A stretch of 6,009 nt of DNA from Acholeplasmataceae bacterium (GCA_023230825.1 JALNWO010000103.1:1-6009); one strand, 5' to 3'; positions 1-5,894 are shown, counted from the stretch's first letter. Notes: generated by a model from the sequence alone, not told the origin. Program-made: numbers and translations.

Positions 1-80
1 AAACCTCTAAATCCCATAAAGTATTTTCATCAAATGGTGTTTCGGTAGTGTTGGATTCGATAGTAAGAAAATCTCCTCCG

Positions 81-263
81 TTACTCCTTCACCCATTTTC
101 CACTTTCGTTCAGACCGGTGGGTGCGGTGAGTTGATACAGGTAAACACCGGCGGGCAAATGGGAAGTTTCAATGATGCTTTCGTATTGATGAAGTTGCTA
201 TTGCACTACAAGATGTCCCACCTGATCAAAAAGTCTCAGGTCAATGATGGTAATGTATTTCAT
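81..263 (-). pseudogene. Remnant of a T9SS type A C-terminal sorting domain
   Basis: Reading the minus strand leftwards gives about 60 codons ending at TAA (81-83) that look like the tail of a T9SS cargo protein: DLRLFDQVGHLVVQ, then a stop, then QLHQYESIIETSHLPAGVY and LYQLTAPTGLNESGKWVKE. The pattern 'lFDqvG.lv', then 'LPAGVYLYQL', then a closing 'GKWVKE' is typical of the C-terminal domain that directs proteins through the type IX system of Bacteroidota to the cell surface. An in-frame TAG at 198-200 sits where Q would be expected, between two CAA codons, so the frame is broken unless this is a sequencing error. No passenger protein lies upstream: to the right of about 250 the opposite strand encodes a DUF4143 tail. 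The first codons (about 243-263) are ambiguous and may not belong to it. I read it as a decayed 3' end, not an expressed gene. Confidence 0.72.
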
Positions 264-515
264 TATCGCGATAAAAGTGGTTTAGAGTCGGATATGATTG
301 TGCGTCTAAGAGATGGCCGATGGGCTGCTATAGAAGTGAAATTAGGTCATAGTCAAGTTGATGTGGCGGCGAATAATCTACTGGCATTACAGGCAAAGAT
401 TAATGAAAAGAAAATGGGTAAAGCTTCATTTCTTATGGTGATTACCGGTGGAGAGTATGCCTATTCCCGACCTGATGGCGTGTTGGTTGTTCCTATAGGA
501 TGTCTAAGGGATTAG
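240..515 (+). pseudogene. C-terminal fragment of a DUF4143 AAA-type ATPase
   Basis: From about 240 to the TAG at 513-515 the plus strand encodes some 90 residues resembling the end of the widespread 'ATP-binding protein, DUF4143' family: NDGNVFHYRDKSGLESD, then IVRLRDGRWAAIEVKLG, MGKASFLMVITG, and a closing GVLVVPIGCLRD. The E-V-K within the IEVKLG block is the nuclease-like acidic/lysine motif of this C-terminal domain. Full-length members are around 400 residues with an N-terminal Walker-type ATPase domain, which is absent here. The frame stays open leftwards to a GTG at 48, but that part does not resemble the family and is antisense to the T9SS remnant, so it is not a credible N-terminus. 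Family members are often proposed to be toxin-like or mobile-element associated; their cellular role is not settled. I regard this as a truncated, non-functional gene tail. Confidence 0.75.
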
Positions 516-640
516 TAAATGTGGTATAGGAAAACTCAGCAAGAATCATTTTGGGTACCAACGCGTTATTGTTGTGATTTAAAGGAATCATTTCGCACAA
601 TCTGCGGGAAGTAAAAAACCATAAATCAGCGGGCATCTGC

Positions 641-672
641 GTCCCGATCCGGATAGCTATCGGGATCGGGAC
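641..672. repeat. 32-bp near-perfect palindrome
   Basis: The sequence GTCCCGATCC..GGATCGGGAC type arms flank a central ATAGCTAT core. Comparing it with its own reverse complement shows only one mismatched base pair (G651 against G662), so it could form a long hairpin or cruciform. It is a longer relative of the 18-bp palindromes downstream, with an extra ATCGGGAC block on the outside. Confidence 0.8.
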
Positions 673-767
673 GGTTAAAAACCCTCTGCGTCTCCCGATG
701 GCTATCGGGACGATACAAAAACACATGAAATCAGCGGGTATCCGCGCAATCTGCGGGAAACAAAAAC
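665..767. repeat. 103-bp perfect direct repeat, copy 1
   Basis: By base-for-base comparison, 665-767 is identical to 788-890, an offset of 123 bp (41 codons). The unit begins ATCGGGACGGTTAAAAACCC, contains one TCCCGATGGCTATCGGGA hairpin, and ends with AATCTGCGGGAAACAAAAAC. Identity breaks at 664/787 (G versus T) and at 768/891 (C versus A). Perfect identity over 103 bp in noncoding DNA suggests a recent duplication by slippage or unequal recombination, or ongoing homogenisation. Confidence 0.93.
693..710. repeat. 18-bp palindrome TCCCGATGGCTATCGGGA, copy 1
   Basis: TCCCGAT pairs with ATCGGGA across a four-base centre, GGCT. Identical copies occur at 777-794 and 816-833. The perfect version of this word (centre AGCT) is a familiar intergenic palindrome in many Bacteroidota genomes; that statement is from general knowledge of the phylum. 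Confidence 0.8.
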
Positions 768-776
768 CACTGCGTC

Positions 777-794
777 TCCCGATGGCTATCGGGA
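777..794. repeat. 18-bp palindrome TCCCGATGGCTATCGGGA, copy 2
   Basis: This is identical to the copies at 693-710 and 816-833. It bridges the start of the second 103-bp repeat and the 20-bp insertion before it. Confidence 0.8.
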
Positions 795-890
795 CGGTTA
801 AAAACCCTCTGCGTCTCCCGATGGCTATCGGGACGATACAAAAACACATGAAATCAGCGGGTATCCGCGCAATCTGCGGGAAACAAAAAC
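788..890. repeat. 103-bp perfect direct repeat, copy 2
   Basis: This is the second copy of the unit at 665-767. The 20 bases separating the copies (768-787) are a partial third unit, CACTGCGTCTCCCGATGGCT, so the array is best seen as two complete periods plus a short insertion of the hairpin part. After 890 the sequence leaves the unit, then gives one last AATCAGCGGGAA at 897-908. Confidence 0.93.
816..833. repeat. 18-bp palindrome TCCCGATGGCTATCGGGA, copy 3
   Basis: This is identical to the copies at 693-710 and 777-794 and lies inside the second 103-bp repeat. All three carry the same asymmetric GGCT centre, which supports duplication from one ancestor rather than independent origin. Confidence 0.8.
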
Positions 891-929
891 ACCTAAAATC
901 AGCGGGAATCAATCCCATTCGGTTTTTGT

Positions 930-961
930 GTTGCAAATGAATTTTTCTTTTTTTACCTTTG
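930..961 (+). promoter_or_regulatory. Predicted Bacteroidota-type promoter for the polysaccharide genes
   Basis: TACCTTTG at 954-961 matches the Bacteroidota -7 consensus TAnnTTTG exactly. GTTG at 930-933 is a fair -33 element (consensus TTTG) with a 20-bp spacer, close to the usual 19-21. Transcription would start around 966-970, giving a leader of roughly 60 bases before the ATG at 1028. It lies just downstream of the repeat array, so the array is upstream of the transcript. The call is based on motif matching only. Confidence 0.65.
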
Positions 962-1027
962 CCAGTCAATGAAACAACCTTATAAAGTAACAACCGGACT
1001 TATCAAAGTAACCAAAATTGAGATAAT

Positions 1028-2149
1028 ATGCCATCTTTCGTTTATTATGATCAAGAGCAGGAGATCAAAGAATTTGCATTAGAGAACATAAAGAATTTCG
1101 ACTACTGGAACAAGCTCAGGCAGATCATCACAGAGCAGGCCGGCTCCCAAGTAGCTGATTATATCTTTGACCAACAGGCGATACTCCTTGGAGGAAATCT
1201 TTTTATTGCTACAAGTACCCGATTTAATCTCCAGAACCAACCTGAAAAAACATATCAAAACCTGATTAACATCAAACGGGTTAATGATGTACGGTACCTT
1301 AACAAGTTTTTCGAAGCAGTTAACTCTCTACTGCCTATCGAAGGGATTTATATCAACAGTGTTGAGACATATACAATTCGTAAAGAGCGAATTTTAACTC
1401 GATTCCCCCTTGTACTCAACTGGATCATATATTTTTTCGACGTCCTTTTCCGACGTGTCTTCCCTAAGCTTCCCTTCATAAAAAAGATATACTTTTGGAT
1501 GACGCAGGGTAATAATAGGGTGCTTAGCAAAGCAGAAACTTTTGGAAGGCTTTACTCATGTGGTTTTGAGGTGATATCTGAAAAACAGATCGGAAAAGAC
1601 CTTTATTTCATAGCCCGGAAAACACGAACACCTTATTTTGATTTTAATCCAACTTATGGGCCTTTAGTCAGATTAGAACGATTAGGTAAGGACGGCAAGC
1701 CTATCAAAGTTTATAAAGCCAGAACTATGCATCCGTATGCAGAGTATCTGCAAGAATACATCTACACACATAACTCGTTGGATGATGGTGGGAAATTTAA
1801 AAACGACTTCCGTGTAACAACATTAGGAAAATTTATGCGAAAAGTATGGCTAGACGAACTGCCTATGCTTATCAACGTGATGAAGGGTCAATTAAAAATA
1901 GTTGGCGTCAGACCATTAAGCAAACATTATCTGAGCTTGTACCCAGAAGATGTGCAGAAGCGCCGGCTTAATTATAAACCCGGACTGATACCGCCATTTT
2001 ATGTGGATTTACCGAAAACATTAGAAGAAATAGTAGAATCAGAGATACGATATTTAGATGCATGGGATAAGAAACCATGGCGAACCGATCAGCGATACCT
2101 GCGGATTGCTTTATATAATATTCTTTTTAAGAAAGCCAGAAGTCAATAA
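1028..2149 (+). CDS. Sugar transferase (polyprenyl-phosphate sugar-1-phosphate transferase family)
   Basis: This 373-residue protein carries a C-terminal bacterial sugar transferase domain, from about residue 208. Visible motifs are GPLVRLERLGKDGKP, KARTMHP (230-236), FRVTTLGKFMRK (261-272), WLDELPML (274-281) with the Asp276-Glu277 pair matching the catalytic dyad of the PglC/WbaP group, and GVRPLS (293-298). The family transfers a sugar-1-phosphate from a nucleotide sugar to undecaprenyl phosphate at the inner membrane, the first step of many O-antigen and capsule pathways; the sugar cannot be predicted. Residues 1-125 form a soluble-looking N-terminal region unlike the multi-helix WbaP or WcaJ N-terminus. 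A single hydrophobic stretch (126-146, FPLVLNWIIYFFDVL..) probably is the membrane-embedded helix, separated from the catalytic core by about 60 residues. The ATG follows only a weak purine-rich TTGAGATAA, normal for Bacteroidota. It begins a plus-strand block with the Wzi and FemAB-like genes. Confidence 0.9.
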   Translation: MPSFVYYDQEQEIKEFALENIKNFDYWNKLRQIITEQAGSQVADYIFDQQAILLGGNLFIATSTRFNLQNQPEKTYQNLINIKRVNDVRYLNKFFEAVNSLLPIEGIYINSVETYTIRKERILTRFPLVLNWIIYFFDVLFRRVFPKLPFIKKIYFWMTQGNNRVLSKAETFGRLYSCGFEVISEKQIGKDLYFIARKTRTPYFDFNPTYGPLVRLERLGKDGKPIKVYKARTMHPYAEYLQEYIYTHNSLDDGGKFKNDFRVTTLGKFMRKVWLDELPMLINVMKGQLKIVGVRPLSKHYLSLYPEDVQKRRLNYKPGLIPPFYVDLPKTLEEIVESEIRYLDAWDKKPWRTDQRYLRIALYNILFKKARSQ

Positions 2150-2168
2150 TAAAAACATATCATATTAC

Positions 2169-2221
2169 ACAGGTAGGCTGACTTAATCAGGCCCTCGTCT
2201 GGGCTTAATTAACCTGTTTTT
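2169..2221 (+). terminator. Hairpin with T tract between sugar transferase and wzi-like gene
   Basis: ACAGGT (2169-2174) can pair with ACCTGT (2212-2217), and an inner AGGCCC (2189-2194) with GGGCTT (2201-2206) around the loop TCGTCT. TTAAT-type segments lie between the two stems. A run of five T follows at 2217-2221, only nine bases before the next ATG. It resembles an intrinsic terminator or attenuator, but the T tract is short and the stem is interrupted by mismatches. It could instead be a structured leader of the downstream gene. Confidence 0.4.
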
Positions 2222-2230
2222 GTGAAATAA

Positions 2231-3910
2231 ATGGCACTTATGAATAGATTTTTCACTTTGTCTCTCATTCTTTTAGGTCTAAACCTTACCTCACAGACTA
2301 TACATGAGGAAATCGGAAACAATGGCATTTACGATCTATTAGATGAATTAGCTACGCTGCATCTGATAGACATCAATTCTGCTGTGAAGCCTTATTCAAA
2401 AACACAAATCGCTCATTGGCTTAATCAGGTCTCGGCAGAACATAAAGATATACCTCATCCACTAAAAGCTGCCATTCAACAATATAAAACCGAATATTCC
2501 TCTGAGAACCATCTCCTTCCTACAGGTTATCTCAAGCTTATCAGACCAACAAACACAACTGCTATTCACCTTCTCCCACCCGAGATCAGTTATAAAGACA
2601 GCTTGCTGCGTATAACACTCCGTCCTATCTATGGTATTCGCTATATCTCTAGTACCAACGGTGATTTTTACCACAGTTATGGCGGTGCATCTTTTTCAGC
2701 TTATGCAGGAGATCACTGGGCTGCTTGGGCAAGCATACGCGATAACTACCAAACACTTGAGCCCTTAGCCCTACCTACCTACCTGACAACCGAACCAGGC
2801 GGTAATTATAAGATAGGTGTTCAGGGACGTAAAGGAGCAGAATTCAGTGAGATGCGCGGAGGTATCACTTATAGCTGGAATTGGGGCTCATTTGGGCTAG
2901 TAAAAGACTATATTCAATGGGGTGACAGCTACAATGGGAGTAATATCTTTTCTGGAAGAAACCCATCCTTTCCATTGATAAAACTACATCTGAAACCGGC
3001 CGAATGGATCGAATTTACCTATTTTCATGGATGGCTGATCTCACAAATCATTGACAGCACAAGATCCTACTATACTACTAATGGTGACTTTCGTGTCGTA
3101 TTCCGACAGAAATACATTGCTGCCAATATGTACACCTTTAAACCATTTAAGCAGTTTCGACTATCAGTCGGTAACTCAATAGTATATAGTGATGTTCCTG
3201 TGCAACCGGCCTACCTGATCCCTTTCTTCTTTTTTAAGTCATTAGACCACACACTAAATAAAGGTATTGACAACCAAAACTCGGCTATGTTTATGAATAT
3301 CAGTAGCCGACAAATAAAGCATATACATCTTTTTGGCACTATTTTCATAGACGAATTCTCATTCTCACGTATTCGCAACCCTGACAGACATAACTTCTGG
3401 TCAGTAAAAGCAGGTGCCTCCTTGCAAAACTGGCCGATTAAATCAGTTAGCCTGACAACAGAATTTACACGAACCAGTCCGTTAACATACAAACATAGAG
3501 TGCCGGCCACTACATTCACATCTAACAATTTTAATTTGGGGCACTATCTGTTGGATAATTCAGAAGAACTATTCTTTATGATAAAATGGAGCCCATTACC
3601 GTATATGAAGATTCAGTTCAATTATACAAACGCATGGCATGCAAACGAATACCAATACGTGTTTGGTAAAACAAAAGTAGATGAAAATCCTATCCTAAAG
3701 GACAAGACATGGAGTAGTAAGATAACTTCATTTAGAATAGAATATAAGCCCATACATTATATTGTCTTGTTTGCCGAATATGATAGAGCCGATATTCAAG
3801 GATATGAAGCTGATGGACAAACAGCAGAGTATTATCTTAAACGGTTCAGTCCTAAATACATGCATGGGAAAACCAATACAGTGCAAATAGGATTTATGAT
3901 GGGTATTTAA
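2231..3910 (+). CDS. Wzi-family capsule assembly outer-membrane protein
   Basis: This 559-residue protein has an N-terminal signal peptide (hydrophobic FFTLSLILLGLNL at about 7-19, likely cut near LTSQT, 19-23). A short segment IYDLLDELATLHLIDINSAVKPYS (33-56) follows, typical of the start of Bacteroidota Wzi homologues. The rest alternates aromatic and polar residues in short strands, as in a beta-barrel, ending in VQIGFMMGI. Wzi of Escherichia coli is an outer-membrane lectin-like barrel that helps hold capsule at the surface; Bacteroidota homologues are longer and often sit in polysaccharide or gliding-related loci. The length fits the family. A second ATG at 2240 gives MNRFF.., a tidier signal peptide, and may be the real start; no strong ribosome binding site decides. 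It lies 81 bp after the sugar transferase and 23 bp before the FemAB-like gene, so is probably co-transcribed with at least the latter. Confidence 0.8.
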   Translation: MALMNRFFTLSLILLGLNLTSQTIHEEIGNNGIYDLLDELATLHLIDINSAVKPYSKTQIAHWLNQVSAEHKDIPHPLKAAIQQYKTEYSSENHLLPTGYLKLIRPTNTTAIHLLPPEISYKDSLLRITLRPIYGIRYISSTNGDFYHSYGGASFSAYAGDHWAAWASIRDNYQTLEPLALPTYLTTEPGGNYKIGVQGRKGAEFSEMRGGITYSWNWGSFGLVKDYIQWGDSYNGSNIFSGRNPSFPLIKLHLKPAEWIEFTYFHGWLISQIIDSTRSYYTTNGDFRVVFRQKYIAANMYTFKPFKQFRLSVGNSIVYSDVPVQPAYLIPFFFFKSLDHTLNKGIDNQNSAMFMNISSRQIKHIHLFGTIFIDEFSFSRIRNPDRHNFWSVKAGASLQNWPIKSVSLTTEFTRTSPLTYKHRVPATTFTSNNFNLGHYLLDNSEELFFMIKWSPLPYMKIQFNYTNAWHANEYQYVFGKTKVDENPILKDKTWSSKITSFRIEYKPIHYIVLFAEYDRADIQGYEADGQTAEYYLKRFSPKYMHGKTNTVQIGFMMGI

Positions 3911-3933
3911 ACCATACCTTAGCTGATAAGGAA

Positions 3934-4965
3934 ATGAAACTTACTATCATAACAAACTCATTACCCGATCACACCACACAAATTATTACTGATTTTTTAG
4001 AAAGTCATCCACATAATACCGTCTTCCAATCCCCTGCTTATTACAAGCTCTATAAAAGTCAAGATAAATTCCATCCGACATATTTTGTTGTCTGTAATGA
4101 TAAGGGCATAGTAATAGGTCTGATGTTAGCCGTGATAATCAGTCATACTACAGGATATTTGTCATATTTTAGTAGTAGATGTCTAATTTATGGTGGTCCT
4201 CTTGTTACAAATGACGACCATCAGATAATAAGATTGCTTTTAACTGCTTTACACGAAGAATTGAGTAAAAAGTCAATCTTCACACAATTTCGAAACTTCA
4301 GAAAATGGGATAACAAGACTATACAACTTTTTCAAACACATGGATACCATTTCCGAGACCGTCTGAACCTAATTATCGAATTAACAGACCAAAAATCTGT
4401 CCTAGCAGGATTTAGTAAGTCCAGAAGGCGACAATTAAAACAGGCGATGACTTCTGAGTGTATCATTAGAAATGCCAGAAACCATAAAGAAATAAAAGAA
4501 CTGTATGGGCTGTTGCACTTATTGTATAAGAAGAAAATAAAAAAACCTTTGCCAGACCTCTCCTTTTTCTATGAATTCTTCGATCAACTCATTCCAAGCG
4601 GTAATGGGATCATATTGATAGCCCTTAGTCAGCAAAAGATCATTGGCGGAATAGTAGCCCCTGTTACTCCCAACAAAACTATATCTGAATTATATGTCTG
4701 TGGTTTAGATAAACTATATCCTGCACAGCGTCCTAGCATCATGCTCACCTGGGCTGCATTAGACTATGGCATACAAAATAAAATACCCAGCTTTGATTTT
4801 ATGGGCTTAGGTACACCGCATATCCCATATGGAGTGCGAGACTTTAAACTACGTTTCGGAGGCATAACAGTAAACCACGGAAGACTTGCAAAACGAAATA
4901 ATAAATTCGCCTATTTCTTAGCCGAAATAGCATACAATATACTACGGACGGTTCAAAAAGTGTAA
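3934..4965 (+). CDS. FemAB-like / GNAT-fold N-acyltransferase
   Basis: This 343-residue cytoplasmic protein has no signal peptide. It has the two-lobed layout of the FemAB-like (Acetyltransf_6) group. The first lobe opens with TVFQSPAYYKLYKS (29-42), matching the usual 'ffqsp.w...' start. A basic helix KSRRRQLKQA follows (162-171). The second lobe holds ELYVCGLDK (252-260) and a diagnostic end, GLGTPHIPYGVRDFKLRFGG (291-310), equivalent to the 'G....p.GlyrFKrgFGg' motif. Relatives attach amino acids from tRNA to lipid II, or acyl groups to sugars or peptides. In Bacteroidota polysaccharide loci they are suspected to decorate the glycan, but no substrate is established. It starts 23 bp after the Wzi-like gene on the same strand, which indicates an operon. 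No clear terminator was seen between its stop and the convergent exosortase gene (4966-5096). Confidence 0.8.
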   Translation: MKLTIITNSLPDHTTQIITDFLESHPHNTVFQSPAYYKLYKSQDKFHPTYFVVCNDKGIVIGLMLAVIISHTTGYLSYFSSRCLIYGGPLVTNDDHQIIRLLLTALHEELSKKSIFTQFRNFRKWDNKTIQLFQTHGYHFRDRLNLIIELTDQKSVLAGFSKSRRRQLKQAMTSECIIRNARNHKEIKELYGLLHLLYKKKIKKPLPDLSFFYEFFDQLIPSGNGIILIALSQQKIIGGIVAPVTPNKTISELYVCGLDKLYPAQRPSIMLTWAALDYGIQNKIPSFDFMGLGTPHIPYGVRDFKLRFGGITVNHGRLAKRNNKFAYFLAEIAYNILRTVQKV

Positions 4966-5096
4966 ACAGCTTGCCCCATACCTTTGATTTGATGACTGAT
5001 ATACTGCATGATAATCATAAACAAGCTATTGCTACGACATCACATAAACACTATTGAATATTGCACAGATATATGCTATGTTTAAAATGTATAAAA

Positions 5097-5675
5097 TCAA
5101 TATGTTGATACACTAGCCTTTCCCTTCCGTCTAAACACTTCTACCCACCATAGCCATAAACAAAAAAGAATGAAATAAAAGAAAGGCCGTAAGATCCAAT
5201 TATGGAAAAATTCCCAACAGTCAGGCTTCCATAAAAGTACGACAGATAAACTTACTATCCTGAAAATATTCGTTAAAAACATCACTAAGAAACCCAATGG
5301 GATAAACCATACTTTATGTTTCCATGGCCCCGGAAATAATAGAAACAAAACTAAAACCTGATAAAATTGTTTTAACCCACTACATCCAAGGTTAACCTTT
5401 ATATATCCGCAATTTGAAAACCACATATGATTGTCTGCCTCTGTTGTAATAGACATTTGTAGTACATAACGATTGATCCATAAGCTGACTTTGAATACCA
5501 GATCAGCAAGAAATTGTGCCAAATGATGCACAAAAGGAATAGACATGAATTCAATTGCAAAATACCTGAAAACCAAGTGAAACCCATAGGTTATCAAGGC
5601 AAATAACAACACATCAGCAACAAATCCAAAACGTCCATAATACAAACGTTTCCCTTGATCATACCAGTTATACAT
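5097..5675 (-). CDS. Exosortase/archaeosortase-family membrane cysteine protease-transpeptidase
   Basis: This 192-residue, strongly hydrophobic protein has several membrane segments (roughly 17-40, 102-118, 122-150 and 160-180). The family's three conserved catalytic positions are visible: Cys98 in LGCSGLKQF, Arg139 in LTNIFRIVSL, and His158 in FFHNWILRPFFY. Exosortases are thought to cut a C-terminal tripartite signal (short motif, membrane helix, basic tail) from exported proteins and join the new end to a surface acceptor, in parallel with sortases. The protein is short compared with proteobacterial XrtA but near the size of compact Bacteroidota members. Subfamily (XrtF-like or other) cannot be assigned by eye. 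It runs opposite to the polysaccharide genes and ends 131 bp from the FemAB-like stop, so it has its own promoter. No protein with a matching sorting signal is present in the window. Confidence 0.85.
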   Translation of the reverse strand: MYNWYDQGKRLYYGRFGFVADVLLFALITYGFHLVFRYFAIEFMSIPFVHHLAQFLADLVFKVSLWINRYVLQMSITTEADNHMWFSNCGYIKVNLGCSGLKQFYQVLVLFLLFPGPWKHKVWFIPLGFLVMFLTNIFRIVSLSVVLLWKPDCWEFFHNWILRPFFYFILFCLWLWWVEVFRRKGKASVSTY

Positions 5676-5688
5676 AAAGTTTTTAGTA

Positions 5689-5696
5689 CAAATATC
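5689..5696 (-). promoter_or_regulatory. Possible -7 element for the exosortase gene
   Basis: Read on the minus strand this is GATATTTG, one base off the Bacteroidota TAnnTTTG consensus, ending 13 bases before the ATG at 5675. No good TTTG -33 element was found at 19-21 bp, the nearest TTTG being 27 bp upstream. An exact match, TATATTTG, lies farther upstream at 5872-5879 on the same strand and would give a leader of about 190 bases. Either could be used; both are weak motif calls. Confidence 0.3.
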
Positions 5697-5776
5697 CTAT
5701 TATAATTCATAACATATCAGGTTCAAAGCCCAAAAAATGATATGGATGAAGTTTTCCCTTCCTAGCTCACCGCACT

Positions 5777-5816
5777 GAACATCCGTTATAACCTGCCTTA
5801 CCTCCCTTGGATGTTC
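5777..5816. repeat. Inverted repeat GAACATCC / GGATGTTC
   Basis: Two perfect 8-bp arms (5777-5784 and 5809-5816) enclose a 24-base loop. The loop starts with the self-complementary GTTATAAC and, on the minus strand, contains the purine-rich AAGGGAGGTAAGG. It lies midway in the 219-bp region between the divergent exosortase gene and the partial right-hand gene. It could be an operator or a leader RNA hairpin for either. Nothing else in 5676-5894 is recognisable except the AT-rich element at 5863-5881. Confidence 0.45.
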
Positions 5817-5862
5817 TGAAATCCAAAAACCTATTTAAGACTAGTTAAAAGCTCTATCTATC

Positions 5863-5881
5863 AATATATTGCAAATATATT
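5863..5881. promoter_or_regulatory. AATATATT-GCA-AATATATT symmetric element
   Basis: Two copies of the self-complementary octamer AATATATT flank a three-base centre, giving a 19-bp near-perfect palindrome that ends 13 bases before the ATG at 5895. Its position suits an operator or part of the promoter of the right-hand gene. The minus strand of this element also contains TATATTTG, an exact match to the Bacteroidota -7 consensus, so it may serve both divergent genes. AT-rich palindromes also arise by chance. Confidence 0.3.
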
Positions 5882-5894
5882 CATCGATTCAGAA

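Larger units (their letters stand above)
597..911. repeat. Intergenic repeat array of AATC(A/T)GCGGG units and ATCGGGA hairpins
   Basis: This stretch fills most of the 512-bp gap between the DUF4143 remnant and the sugar transferase. The short motif AATC(A/T)GCGGG starts near 599, 624, 729, 748, 852, 871 and 897. Interspersed are palindromes of the type TCCCGATGGCTATCGGGA and a connector GACGGTTAAAAACCCTCTGC. The region is visibly richer in G and C than the flanking genes. Such word families are common between genes in Bacteroidota genomes. The spaced palindromes are not separated by unique spacers, so this is not a CRISPR array. No RNA gene or real protein could be recognised in it; open frames on both strands follow from the repeat period being a multiple of three. 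The remaining bases at 516-596 show nothing identifiable. Confidence 0.85.

Noticed and set aside
1..86. Minus-strand open stretch reading NGGDFLTIESNTTETPFDE
   Set aside because: It looks protein-like but has no start codon before the window edge and is preceded by TGA, so it cannot be supported as a gene here.
48..515. A single 155-residue protein starting from GTG at 48
   Set aside because: Only the part from about 240 resembles DUF4143. The first 64 residues have no family resemblance and are antisense to a recognisable T9SS sorting domain.
597..911. CRISPR array
   Set aside because: Repeats are long and adjacent with repeated rather than unique intervening sequence, palindromes differ in spacing, and no cas gene is present.
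698..940. Plus-strand frame of 80 codons within the repeat array
   Set aside because: It has the same cause: the translation repeats MAIGTIQKHMKSAGI-like units copied from the DNA repeats, with no sign of a real protein.
493..993. Minus-strand frame of 166 codons across the repeat array
   Set aside because: Its translation is internally repetitive and arises from repeats whose period (123 bp) is divisible by three. It has no domain and extends into the promoter region.
969..1082. Possible 37-codon upstream peptide beginning MKQPYKVTTGLIKV
   Set aside because: It overlaps the sugar transferase start in another frame, and the sense codons after 1028 are simply the shifted reading of that gene. 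A leader peptide is possible but unsupported.
3211..3528. Minus-strand frame of 105 codons inside the Wzi-like gene
   Set aside because: It is fully contained in a well-supported gene on the other strand, and its translation shows no recognisable domain.
4966..5096. Terminator between the convergent FemAB-like and exosortase genes
   Set aside because: Only AGCTTG/CAAGCT with a 48-base loop and the short palindrome ATGATAATCAT were found, with no GC-rich stem or T tract.
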